Positions 39,018 to 47,510 of a stretch of DNA of 63,201 nt are shown here, piece after piece; positions within the stretch are counted from its first letter, which is position 1; every line of letters starts with the position of its first letter. The notes below the pieces were generated by a model that searched no databases, was not told the origin of the DNA, and worked only from the letters and a program-made list of their open reading frames with translations. The stretch is from an uncultured Clostridia bacterium. Its GTDB lineage: Bacteria > Bacillota > Clostridia > Oscillospirales > Ruminococcaceae. Location: positions 1 through 63,201 of the forward strand of contig CANPYZ010000011.1 of assembly GCA_947589035.1 (NCBI GenBank), given 5' to 3'. The position numbers and the translations under genes are program-made.

Positions 39018-39719
39018 ATGTATTATGTCATGTCCGATTTACACGGCGAATATCAGAAATATCTCCGTATGCTGGAATTACTTCAGCTTTCCGAAGAAGA
39101 TTCCCTGTTCATTCTCGGCGATATGGTCGACAGAGGAAAACAACCTGTTACGCTGATTCAGGATATTATGACCAGAAAAAATATTTTTCCGATTATGGGC
39201 AATCATGATTGCCTTGCATGGTGTTTTCTGCAAAATTTATGCATGGACATTACTTCTGAATCGATTATGGCGGCATTCTCGAATGAAGATGCGCAGGAAA
39301 TGTTACTCTGGATTGACGACGGCGGCGCAACAACTTTCGCTGAATTTCAGAAAATTTCCATTCCCGAACGGAAAGAAATTGTTGCATTCTTAGAAAGTCT
39401 GCCACTTTATGAAATTGTTCATGTGAAGGATAAAAAATTTATTCTTGTTCATGCGGGTTTAGGCAATTTCCGCCCAGATAAGCCTTTAAGTGAATACCTG
39501 CCGGAAGAACTTCTGCTGACTCGTGGAGACCCCGACAGGCGTTTTTTTGAAGATGAAAATATGTATATTATTACGGGGCATACCCCTACGCCGTTAATTT
39601 CCGGTAAGCCGGAAATTTACCATAGTATGAATAATATTTATATTGACTGCGGCGCATGTTTCGAAACTGGTCGGCTTGCGTGTTTGTGCTTAGATACCAT
39701 GCAGGAATTTTATGTTTAA
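39018..39719 (+). CDS. ApaH/PrpE-like metallophosphatase
   Basis: 233 residues from the ATG after AAAGGTGG. PPP-family motifs: SDLHGEY, GDMVDRG, GNHD, VHAG and GHTPT. Such proteins hydrolyse diadenosine polyphosphates or phosphoproteins; the substrate cannot be told apart here. Followed by an SGNH hydrolase gene. Confidence 0.85.
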   Translation: MYYVMSDLHGEYQKYLRMLELLQLSEEDSLFILGDMVDRGKQPVTLIQDIMTRKNIFPIMGNHDCLAWCFLQNLCMDITSESIMAAFSNEDAQEMLLWIDDGGATTFAEFQKISIPERKEIVAFLESLPLYEIVHVKDKKFILVHAGLGNFRPDKPLSEYLPEELLLTRGDPDRRFFEDENMYIITGHTPTPLISGKPEIYHSMNNIYIDCGACFETGRLACLCLDTMQEFYV

Positions 39720-39737
39720 CATCAGGGAGTTTCTTCA

Positions 39738-40412
39738 ATGGTAAATTATTTTTCCCTTATGGGCGATTCAATCAGCACATTTGTTGGTACGCAGCCGGAA
39801 GGTTACCGTGTGCATTATGATTATGAAAACATGCAGAAAAATGCCCTCCGCTATATTCGTGATACCTGGTGGGCGCAGACCATTTCCCATTTCAGCGGAA
39901 GGCTTTGCGTGAATAATTCCTATGCAGGCAGCTGTGTTGCCGGAAAACACCCCTTTTCAGGCAACAGCCCGAAACGAACAGGGCTTTTGCATAATGGAAA
40001 CATTGCGCCGGATATTATTTTAATTTACATGGGCATTAAAGATTTCGGCAGGGGCGTGCCAATTAAACGAAAATATTTTTCTTTCCGGAAGAATCCGCTT
40101 TATTTTGAAGATGCCTATGCGTTAATGATTACCCGAATTAAAAATAATTATCCGACTTCCAGAATTATTTGCGGAACAATTGCCCGAACGTATCACGCTA
40201 AAATTAACAATTGGCAGTTTCCGGAAAAATTTTCCGGCATTGCCTTAGAAGACTATAACGAAAGTATTCGTTTTCTTGTTCAGAAATATAAATGTGAACT
40301 TGTTGACTTGCGGTATGTGTATTATGAAACGCTTGACGGCACGCACCCGACGTTAAAAGGTCATGAAGAATTAGCGGAAGGCTGGATTTCCGGATTAGAA
40401 AAAATACTTTAA
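39738..40412 (+). CDS. SGNH/GDSL-family hydrolase
   Basis: 224 residues. Block I GDSIS with the catalytic Ser, the Asn block GSCVAGKH region, and DGTHPTLKGHEELA with the Asp-His pair. No signal peptide, so a cytosolic esterase is likely. Preceded by GGGAG. Confidence 0.8.
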   Translation: MVNYFSLMGDSISTFVGTQPEGYRVHYDYENMQKNALRYIRDTWWAQTISHFSGRLCVNNSYAGSCVAGKHPFSGNSPKRTGLLHNGNIAPDIILIYMGIKDFGRGVPIKRKYFSFRKNPLYFEDAYALMITRIKNNYPTSRIICGTIARTYHAKINNWQFPEKFSGIALEDYNESIRFLVQKYKCELVDLRYVYYETLDGTHPTLKGHEELAEGWISGLEKIL

Positions 40413-40468
40413 TTTTAATTTTAGTTTAATTTTAATTTAATTTTAATTTGAAAAGGAGTAGTGCTTTT

Positions 40469-41590
40469 ATGATTTTACTTGACGAACTGAAATTGGAAGT
40501 GAATAATTTCCGGAAAGAACTTGACGAACTCGGAGAAGTGCTGAATATTACCAAATCTAAAGAAGAATTAACAGCACTCCAGCAGAAAGCCTCTGAGGCT
40601 GGTTTCTGGGAAGACCTCGAAAATTCTCAGAAAGTCCTCCAGAAAACCAAACAACTCGAAAATAAAATTTCCAGTTACGAAAAAATGCAGTCCCGCCTTG
40701 AAGATATTTCTACCATGATTGAACTTTGCATGGAAGAAGAAGACGAGGAAATGCAGAACGAAATTGTTTCCGAAATGAACGATTTCCGGCAGGAACTCGA
40801 AAATAAAAATTTAGAAACTTTGCTTTCCGGTGAATATGATGCGAAAAATGCAATTTTAACATTCCACGCCGGCGCAGGCGGAACGGAGGCGCAGGACTGG
40901 GCGGAAATGCTTTACAGAATGTATCACCGCTGGGCTGAACGGCATAATTTCAAAGTGCAGTTATTGGATTATCTCGACGGAGAAGAAGCCGGCTTGAAAA
41001 GTGCGTCCATTATGGTGGAAGGCGAAAACGCCTACGGTTACTTGAAATCAGAAGCAGGTGTTCATCGTTTAGTGCGTGTTTCTCCGTTCGATGCATCCGG
41101 CAGACGGCACACGTCTTTTGCGGCTTTAGAAGTCATGCCTGAAATGGACGATAATATTCAGGTTGATATTCGGGAAGAAGACATTGAAATGGAAGTGTAC
41201 CGTTCCAGCGGTGCAGGCGGTCAGAAAGTCAATAAAACAAGTTCTGCTGTTCGGCTGATTCATAAACCAACCGGAATTGTCACTTCCTGCCAGACACAAA
41301 GAAGTCAATTTCAGAATAAAGACTACGCCATGAAGATGCTAATCGCAAAACTCGTGGAAATTAAAGAACGGGAGCATTTAGAAAAGATTTCCGACATTAA
41401 AGGCGTTCAGAAAGAAATCGGCTGGGGGGCGCAAATTCGTTCCTATGTGTTCATGCCGTACACGCTGGTGAAAGACCACCGAACCGCCTTTGAAAGCGGA
41501 AACATTGCCGCCGTCATGGATGGTGACATTGACGGTTTCATTCATGCGTATCTGAAATCGCTCTCCCACGGAACGTTGACACAAGATTAA
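40469..41590 (+). CDS. prfB: peptide chain release factor 2
   Basis: 373 residues from the ATG after AAAAGGAG. Stop-codon motif SPF (VSPFDASGRRH) defines RF2; the catalytic GGQ is in SSGAGGQKVNKTSSAVRL. The reading frame is continuous from the start: the autoregulatory +1 frameshift found in many prfB genes is absent. Confidence 0.95.
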   Translation: MILLDELKLEVNNFRKELDELGEVLNITKSKEELTALQQKASEAGFWEDLENSQKVLQKTKQLENKISSYEKMQSRLEDISTMIELCMEEEDEEMQNEIVSEMNDFRQELENKNLETLLSGEYDAKNAILTFHAGAGGTEAQDWAEMLYRMYHRWAERHNFKVQLLDYLDGEEAGLKSASIMVEGENAYGYLKSEAGVHRLVRVSPFDASGRRHTSFAALEVMPEMDDNIQVDIREEDIEMEVYRSSGAGGQKVNKTSSAVRLIHKPTGIVTSCQTQRSQFQNKDYAMKMLIAKLVEIKEREHLEKISDIKGVQKEIGWGAQIRSYVFMPYTLVKDHRTAFESGNIAAVMDGDIDGFIHAYLKSLSHGTLTQD

Positions 41591-41604
41591 CAAGGAGGAA
41601 AATT

Positions 41605-41823
41605 ATGGAATCCAATACGCCGAAAAAAAGACCCGACTGGTTGACAGACGAAGTTGTCGCCGAAATGAAACAAGCAATAAAAGCATGTGATAACCCTTAC
41701 ACAACATCAGATGAAATTCCATTTGATGGTTTTGATATTGACAGTGAACACAATGAACTTGACGGAAAACGTTTCAATGCATTTTGTTATATAAGATTAT
41801 TAACAATCTATGATTTACTGTAA
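41605..41823 (+). CDS. small protein, unknown function
   Basis: 72 residues after AAGGAGG, 14 bp beyond prfB and likely cotranscribed. Reads MESNTPKKRPDWLTDEVVAEMKQ with an acidic middle. No family recognised. Confidence 0.65.
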   Translation: MESNTPKKRPDWLTDEVVAEMKQAIKACDNPYTTSDEIPFDGFDIDSEHNELDGKRFNAFCYIRLLTIYDLL

Positions 41824-41830
41824 AAATTTA

Positions 41831-41860
41831 CCTGCATTCGGAAAGAATGCAGGTATTTTT
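41831..41860. terminator. bidirectional terminator
   Basis: CCTGCATTC / GAATGCAGG perfect stem with T-rich tail, between the convergent small gene and the cellulase. Confidence 0.85.
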
Positions 41861-41865
41861 TGAAT

Positions 41866-43833
41866 TTAATTCGTCGTATCGGAATAGTTTGCTAAATCTT
41901 CATCTGTCATAATACCGACGATTTTCTTCATCACAGCAAGGGATTCTCCAGGTTCAGGAATGTTGCTTTTGTTGAAATCCACGTTTTTCAGCCCCTGGTC
42001 GGTCAGTTTCGACTTGCCGAGAATCGCTCTGTTAATTAAAATCACATCTAAAATATTGACATCGTTATTGCAATCCGCATCGCCGTATGTTATTTTAGCT
42101 GTGTCCGGATTCGTGGAATCCTGTTCGGAAGCAGGTTCTGTTTCCGTTTCTGTTTCCGTGGGAACGTCTGTTTCTGTTGGTTCTGTTGGGGGTTCTGTTT
42201 CAGTTTCAGTTTCGGTTGGTTTCTGTTCCGTGGGCTTTTGTTCTTTCGGTTTCGCTGTCGCTGTGGCTTGCAATTCCGTGTATGTAGTTTCTTTATCAAA
42301 TACTAACGTGACGGAAGTTAATTCCGCATTGTCAGGTCCCCACCATTTCGCAAAATCCATATTTCCCGTTAAGGAAATCACATAATTTTCTACTCCTCCA
42401 CTGTCGGGTTCGAATTTTCCGTCTAAATCAATAGTGACTGTTCCGTCTGCGCCGACTGCACTCGCTTCACAAGTCCAATCTCGGTGACTTCCGTCAGGAT
42501 TCGTTGCGGGGAAAGATACGCCCCAACCGCCTTCCGGCGTGCCGTTCAGAATGACTTGCTTAATGCTGACACCATTTCCGGCATATGCGCCTAAGTCAAT
42601 GCTGTAATCCGGCGAACCGCTTAATTCAATTGTTGTTCTGTCGGAAGTCGCTGTGTTTTTCTTAATGTCATAATCAAATTCTATCGGCGTGCCGTTTTCT
42701 TTCAGATTCTGGTAAACGTTCCCGAAATCGTCATCAAACCATTTCAGATTCTGTCTGTCGAAAAATTGCATGTCTCCAGCGTTCCCTGCGTCCCATAAAA
42801 ACGCACTGACACCATTCGTGGCTAATGCGGTAGAGGCAACCGTATTTAAATATTCCACTATGCTGTTATGGTCTTTTCCGCCTTCCGCATTCGTGACAAC
42901 GCCATATTCGCCAACGATTACAGGCACGCCTTCGTCAGCGTAGTAAGCTTTCATTCTGGCGAAATCATTGTAAACGGTTTGTTTTTCTTCTTCCGTTCCC
43001 CATTTGTCCGTATAACCCCAAGTGTCCTGTAATTTCGCAACAGCGAAAATTGACGGCGAATAATAATGAATCGAAACCGCTAACATGTCATCATCCGGCA
43101 AATGATATTCCGGATTGCAAGTTTTCGCTAAATCGTCATTCGCTCCGGCTAATAATAATAATCTGTCTGCATTATTTCCGCCGGATTTCCGGACAATGTC
43201 CACGAATTTTTCATTAAAAGCATTTAATGTGTCATAATCGAATGGCACTTCATTCATGCTTTCCATGACTAAATGATTGTCATAATCTTTGAAATAATTT
43301 GCCACTTCCGTCCAGATTGTTTCATATCTCGGCATAGCGTCCATTCCGGCATCTAACCAATATTCGCTGTTACTTCCGCCGGAACAGTCCCAATGCATAT
43401 TCATAATGACATACATTCCGTTGTCATAGGCGTAATCAATGACTTCTTTCACTCTGGCTAAATAAGCGTCGTCAACGTCATTCGTGACAGGGTCGGTATT
43501 TTCCCCCCACGTTACCGGAATGCGAATAGAATCAAATCCCTGTGCATGAATCGTATCAATCATTTCCTTTGTGGTAATTGGATTGCCCCAGAGTGTTTCT
43601 GTGGAATGTTCATTCCAGCTTGCCTCATCAATCCAACCTGTGGAAAAATACCGCTTTGAACCGCCGTTGCAGTCAAAAGAATTTCCCAAATTACAGCCCA
43701 TGCCCATTTCATTGACAATGTCAATGGCTGTTTTCGTTTCGGCTTTCGCTGTGGAAAATCCTGTTGCCATTGTTCCGGTTAAAACAACTGCCAACAATGC
43801 CGAAATGCCTTTTTTCATTTGTTTCCGTTTCAT
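41866..43833 (-). CDS. secreted GH5 cellulase with type I dockerin
   Basis: 655 residues. Signal peptide to about A30. GH5 domain at about 35-380: GCNLGNSFDC, acid/base Glu in MESMNEVPFD, nucleophile Glu in VIVGEYGVV. A beta-sandwich carbohydrate-binding-like module (about 405-525), then a Thr/Glu/Pro linker, then a dockerin with two Ca-binding repeats (GDADCNNDVNILDVILINRAILGK and VDFNKSNI...). It would be carried on a cellulosome scaffoldin and cut beta-glucans. Confidence 0.93.
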   Translation of the reverse strand: MKRKQMKKGISALLAVVLTGTMATGFSTAKAETKTAIDIVNEMGMGCNLGNSFDCNGGSKRYFSTGWIDEASWNEHSTETLWGNPITTKEMIDTIHAQGFDSIRIPVTWGENTDPVTNDVDDAYLARVKEVIDYAYDNGMYVIMNMHWDCSGGSNSEYWLDAGMDAMPRYETIWTEVANYFKDYDNHLVMESMNEVPFDYDTLNAFNEKFVDIVRKSGGNNADRLLLLAGANDDLAKTCNPEYHLPDDDMLAVSIHYYSPSIFAVAKLQDTWGYTDKWGTEEEKQTVYNDFARMKAYYADEGVPVIVGEYGVVTNAEGGKDHNSIVEYLNTVASTALATNGVSAFLWDAGNAGDMQFFDRQNLKWFDDDFGNVYQNLKENGTPIEFDYDIKKNTATSDRTTIELSGSPDYSIDLGAYAGNGVSIKQVILNGTPEGGWGVSFPATNPDGSHRDWTCEASAVGADGTVTIDLDGKFEPDSGGVENYVISLTGNMDFAKWWGPDNAELTSVTLVFDKETTYTELQATATAKPKEQKPTEQKPTETETETEPPTEPTETDVPTETETETEPASEQDSTNPDTAKITYGDADCNNDVNILDVILINRAILGKSKLTDQGLKNVDFNKSNIPEPGESLAVMKKIVGIMTDEDLANYSDTTN

Positions 43834-43896
43834 GTTGAAAAACTTTCCTCTCTTTCTGGTTAATTTTGTGCGAAAAACAAAATTTCTCTTGTCTTA

Positions 43897-43925
43897 ATTA
43901 TAACATGAAAATTTGCGTTTGTCAA
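43897..43925 (-). promoter_or_regulatory. promoter of the GH5 cellulase
   Basis: Minus strand TTGACA (43920-43925), 17-bp spacer, TATAAT (43897-43902). Confidence 0.85.
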
Positions 43926-43942
43926 ATCTTTTCCGGAAATTT

Positions 43943-44764
43943 TCAGAAATTCGCAATGTCTGCGTAATGCATTTCGGGCTGAAGTGCCATGTTAATGCCA
44001 CAGCTTAACAAATGCGCCGCCTGTTGAATTAACCGGTCAATGTCTCTCGGCGCAACGGTCATTTCCGGAACAGATTCATGAAAATATTTCGTGTTAATTA
44101 CCGTCGGAACGCCTAAGCCAATTACCGGAATGCCTAACGTTTCAACAGTTAATGCCGTTCTATGATTCGCCACGCCGCTCCCCGGAGAAATGCCTGTATT
44201 CGACAATTGAATAGTTTTCCCTAAGCGTTCCGGTGAAGTACATGCTAACGCATCTACCGCAATAATCACAGCAGGGTGAATTTTTTCCGAAACGGCTTGA
44301 ATGAGTTCCGCTGATTCTATGCCCGTCTGCCCTAATACTCCACCAGCTAAGGCGCACACTGGTCTTAATTTTTTCAGGAAGGGTTCATCTTCCTGTTTCA
44401 GTTCGCTTCGTAAATGCCTTGTGGCGATGATTTTTCCGGCGACTTTCACCCCTAACGCATCTGGCGTAATATTTTCATTCCCTAAGCCGGCAACGAACAC
44501 AAGCCCTTCCGGCGGTAGGAATTGTTTTAATTCGTGAGCAAATTCTTCTGCCATTTCGGGATAATGTGCGGAAAAACCTGATAACGATTCCCCTTGCAGA
44601 GTAATATATTTCCCTTCCGGCTTCTGGAGAAATTCTTCCGCTTGTTTGCCCTGCACGGAAATTTCCGTAATGTGAAAAAATTTCCCTCGTTCGGACTGGT
44701 GAACGCCCGGCACGGATTCCGGCAAGGCGGAAAGGCTTTCTAAGGCTAAATCGGTTCTGTTCAT
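43943..44764 (-). CDS. gpr: germination protease GPR
   Basis: 273 residues from the ATG after AGGAGGA. Aspartic-type endopeptidase that degrades small acid-soluble spore proteins at germination. NRTDLALES at the N-terminus follows the auto-processing pattern; other signatures GLGNENITPDALG and VDALACTSPERLGKTIQLSNTGISPGSGV. Divergent from rpsT, as in Bacillus. Confidence 0.95.
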   Translation of the reverse strand: MNRTDLALESLSALPESVPGVHQSERGKFFHITEISVQGKQAEEFLQKPEGKYITLQGESLSGFSAHYPEMAEEFAHELKQFLPPEGLVFVAGLGNENITPDALGVKVAGKIIATRHLRSELKQEDEPFLKKLRPVCALAGGVLGQTGIESAELIQAVSEKIHPAVIIAVDALACTSPERLGKTIQLSNTGISPGSGVANHRTALTVETLGIPVIGLGVPTVINTKYFHESVPEMTVAPRDIDRLIQQAAHLLSCGINMALQPEMHYADIANF

Positions 44765-44838
44765 GAAAATTCCTCCTGAATTATGCAAAATGCCGAAAAA
44801 GTGGAAAATTTTTCAGCAAAAAAACGTGAAAAATAGTA

Positions 44839-44867
44839 TTGCATTTCCCGTGAAAACATGCTATAAT
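44839..44867 (+). promoter_or_regulatory. rpsT promoter
   Basis: TTGCAT (44839-44844), 17-bp spacer, TATAAT (44862-44867). Confidence 0.85.
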
Positions 44868-44978
44868 AATAGTCAGGTGCGGAAAATTCGGGCGGTCGTG
44901 CCGTCCGGCGTGCGTGTCTCATGGTTTTCTTATTCTGTACCATTATACGTGAATTATTCAGAAAAGGAGGTCAACGAA

Positions 44979-45239
44979 ATGCCGAATATTAAATCTGCGA
45001 AAAAAAGAGTGAAAGTCAACAAGACAAAAGCTGCTGCCAACAAGGCGAGAAAGTCCAATTTAAAGACCATCATCAAAAAAGCAGAATTAGCTGCTGCGAA
45101 TCAGTCTCCGGACATGGAAACTGCTGTCCGTTTAGCGATTAAGCGTGTGGACCAGGCTTGCGCAAAAAAAATACTGCACAAAAACACTGCCGCAAGAAAA
45201 AAAGCACACCTCGCCAAACTGCTGAACAACTACAAATAA
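44979..45239 (+). CDS. rpsT: 30S ribosomal protein S20
   Basis: 86 residues from the ATG after AAAAGGAGG. MPNIKSAKKRVKVNKTKAAANKARKS and KGVIHKNTAARKKAHL-type C-terminus (here KKILHKNTAARKKAHLAKL) are diagnostic. Positions 45188-45220 are matched by the spacer of array 3 immediately downstream. Confidence 0.97.
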   Translation: MPNIKSAKKRVKVNKTKAAANKARKSNLKTIIKKAELAAANQSPDMETAVRLAIKRVDQACAKKILHKNTAARKKAHLAKLLNNYK

Positions 45240-45244
45240 AAATT

Positions 45245-45270
45245 CCCCCGTTGTGAAAACGGGGGTTTTT
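45245..45270. terminator. hairpin shared by rpsT and CRISPR-like array 3
   Basis: CCCCCGTT / AACGGGGG stem; T5 on the plus strand for rpsT, and AATTTTT on the minus strand for the array. Nearly the same as the hairpin at 3576. Confidence 0.85.
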
Positions 45271-45286
45271 CTTGAATTTGGGTAAA

Positions 45287-45467
45287 GTCCACGCCCCGCA
45301 TACGCAGGGAAATGCTCCGGTCAAAAAATGCCGCAGCGGAACTCTTTGAGGGTCAAGAACCCTCTGGAAAATAAAGGGGTACTACCCCCGCATATGCGGG
45401 GAAAAAAGTTTGGCAAGATGTGCTTTTTTTCTTGCGGCGGGATCACCCCCGCATACGCAGGGAAAAG
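45287..45467 (-). CRISPR. mini CRISPR-like array 3 (3 repeats; spacer matches rpsT)
   Basis: Repeats at 45287-45314 (terminal variant ending GCGTGGAC on the minus strand), 45379-45406 and 45440-45467. The 33-bp spacer 45407-45439 matches rpsT 45188-45220 in 30 of 33 positions; two of the three changes are synonymous third positions. The 64-bp stretch 45315-45378 resembles the trailer of array 2. A 29-bp segment (45468-45496) lies between the first repeat and the conserved leader. Confidence 0.82.
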
Positions 45468-45531
45468 GCTCACAGTTCAAAAAAACCGTAGCAAAAACGA
45501 TCCATAATTGCTTGGGTACCCCTTCCCCTAT

Positions 45532-45560
45532 AGTATACCACAAAATTCCAACGTTGTCAA
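45532..45560 (-). promoter_or_regulatory. promoter of CRISPR-like array 3
   Basis: Minus strand TTGACA (45555-45560), 17-bp spacer, TATACT (45532-45537), in a block nearly identical to the array 1 promoter. Confidence 0.85.
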
Positions 45561-45593
45561 GAGTTTTGGGAAACTTTCACGGGGGCGGACGAG

Positions 45594-45785
45594 GTTTTAT
45601 TTTATGTAATTCGCCTAAAATTAAAAACTTTAACTTCCAAAAATTTGTGCATTTAGTAGAAAGTGAAATTTTTCAGAAATTTTTTGAAAAAAAATCCAAT
45701 TTTTTCGGCGTTCAGTTGTTATATAAGTGAAGAGGGAAGAAAAAGAGAGGGTTTGTTCAAAATTCATGACGTGAAAATTTACATT
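45594..45785 (+). repeat. direct repeat, copy A (upstream of the LRR-dockerin gene)
   Basis: About 190 bp similar to 47230-47412. The best-preserved core, 45686-45753, includes TTTTTTCGGCGTTCAGTTGT, TATATAAGTGAAGAGGGAAG and GAGAGGGTTT. It is the leader and probable promoter of the next gene. Confidence 0.8.
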
Positions 45786-45843
45786 TACTTCTTCATTTTC
45801 TTAATTTTTATTTTTATTTTTCATTTCTTAGGAGGATTTTTTC

Positions 45844-47184
45844 ATGAACAAGAAAATTTTTCCCGCCGTACTCGCTGCGGCAAGCATTCTGACCAATTCA
45901 GCAAGCCTTTCCGCCTTTGCGGAGTCCGTTTCCGGAAATTGGAACGGTCTTGACTGGGAAATTCACAACCATGTGCTGACGATTTCCGGAACTGGTGCAA
46001 TTCATTGCTGTACATGGACATTTCCTGATGATGACATGTTAGAAATTCCGGAATGGTTCGATTATGCACAGGACATTCAGGAAATTGTCATTCAAAACGG
46101 TGTGACCGGTGCGGAAGAACACGCTTTATCTGGTTTTCCGAATTTAGAAAAAATTACTTTGCCGGAAAGTTTCACTTTCCTTGACCCGAATGCCCTATCG
46201 GACAACCCGAATTTAGCGGAAATTTCCGGCTTGGAAAACGTGGAACAATTCGGCTTTCAATGCCTGAGTAACACGAAATATATTGCCGAAAATCCGTTTG
46301 TCATTCATGATAATGCGTTATATTATGCAGAAGGCACGGAATTTACCGTTCCGGACGGCGTGCAGGAAATTAAACCGTTCGCTTTCGGAAATTTCACCGG
46401 AGAAAATTTCATTGCTTATCCGAAAAATGAAAACCAGTCTGTTTATTATGAAATCACTCTGCCGGATTCGGTGCAGAACATTGACGATTATGCTTTCGCT
46501 TACTGTTCCACAATGACCGGAATTAACATTCCGGATTCCGTGCAGAATATCGGGGATTATGCCTTTTTCAACTGCGTGAATTTAGATAATCTCACGTTAG
46601 GGGAAAATCTTTCCGCCATTGGTGAAAACGCATTCTTTAATTGCAAGAACTTGAACCAATTAACCATTCTGAATCCGGAAACGAATTTCCAGCTTGATGC
46701 TTACGGAAATGCGCTTGACTGGGCGGAAACTCTCGAAAATCCGGAATCAGGGCGTTTAGGGCTTTTAGAGAGAGTTCCGCAAACTCTTCTGGAAGAGTTC
46801 CCTTTCTGTTTAGATGAAATGATGTCTTACATAAATTTGCATTTTTTCGAAACGAAACCTTATTCCACTGACCAGAATCCTTCTAAGCAAAAAACCATCA
46901 CGCAAGGCGCAGTAACTGGGCATATTGGTTCAACGGCACAGAAATTCGCCCGCCAGCAGGAATTGCCTTTCCGCCCGTTGGAAGACGGCATTTTCGGCGA
47001 CATGGACGACGACGGCGAAACGTCAATTTTAGATGTCATTTCCGTGAACCGTTACATTCTCGGAAAATCGGCATTTTCCGACAAACAAAACGCTTTCGCC
47101 GATGTTGACCAGGACGGGCAAATTACTCCGGCTGATGCTTTGTTAATGATGAAAAAAATTGTTGGCATTGTCGACGAATTTTAA
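45844..47184 (+). CDS. secreted BspA-type leucine-rich-repeat protein with type I dockerin
   Basis: 446 residues. Signal peptide MNKKIFPAVLAAASILTNSASLSAFAE. LRR_5/BspA-like repeats at about 60-285 (VQNIDDYAFAYCSTMTGINIPDSV-type units). C-terminal dockerin with two Ca loops: GDMDDDGETSILDVISVNRYILG and ADVDQDGQITPADALLMMKKIVG. It would dock to a scaffoldin and may mediate adhesion. Preceded by AGGAGGA. Confidence 0.9.
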   Translation: MNKKIFPAVLAAASILTNSASLSAFAESVSGNWNGLDWEIHNHVLTISGTGAIHCCTWTFPDDDMLEIPEWFDYAQDIQEIVIQNGVTGAEEHALSGFPNLEKITLPESFTFLDPNALSDNPNLAEISGLENVEQFGFQCLSNTKYIAENPFVIHDNALYYAEGTEFTVPDGVQEIKPFAFGNFTGENFIAYPKNENQSVYYEITLPDSVQNIDDYAFAYCSTMTGINIPDSVQNIGDYAFFNCVNLDNLTLGENLSAIGENAFFNCKNLNQLTILNPETNFQLDAYGNALDWAETLENPESGRLGLLERVPQTLLEEFPFCLDEMMSYINLHFFETKPYSTDQNPSKQKTITQGAVTGHIGSTAQKFARQQELPFRPLEDGIFGDMDDDGETSILDVISVNRYILGKSAFSDKQNAFADVDQDGQITPADALLMMKKIVGIVDEF

Positions 47185-47229
47185 AATTTAAATTTAAACT
47201 TACACTAAAAATTCCCCCGTTTTTCACAA

Positions 47230-47412
47230 ACAGGGGTTTAATTTTATGCAATTTAACTAAAATTCTAAATTTTAAATCCCGAAAATTTGTGCAATGCAGA
47301 GAAACTGAATTTTTTTCAAAAAAAATCCAATTTTTTCGGCGTTCAGTTGTTATATAAGTGAAGAGGGAAGAAAAAAGAGAGGGTTTTTAAAATTTCTGAC
47401 GTGAAAATAAAC
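47230..47412 (+). repeat. direct repeat, copy B (downstream of the LRR-dockerin gene)
   Basis: Second copy of the leader/promoter segment. No plus-strand gene follows it; the next gene is on the other strand. Confidence 0.8.
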
Positions 47413-47468
47413 CTTAACTACAACAAAAATAGAAAGAATAAATCATTTTCCAAATTTTCCATTCAGTC

Positions 47469-47503
47469 AAAAAGCGTTCCCACTGCGCAAGGGAACGCTT
47501 TTT
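47469..47503. terminator. terminator of the sugar-binding protein gene
   Basis: AAAAAGCGTTCCC / GGGAACGCTTTTT 13-bp stem, effective in both directions. Confidence 0.9.
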
Positions 47504-47510
47504 GGCAATT

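Noticed and set aside
40448-40600. Programmed +1 frameshift in prfB
   Set aside because: Looked for an early in-frame UGA with a CUU slip site; the frame is continuous from the ATG.
42090-42385. Frames in other phases over the Thr/Glu linker of the cellulase
   Set aside because: Low-complexity linker read out of phase; dockerin and GH5 motifs fix the true frame.
45139-45324. Minus-strand frame opposite rpsT containing FPCVCGAW
   Set aside because: Reading of the variant repeat and of antisense rpsT; no start signal.
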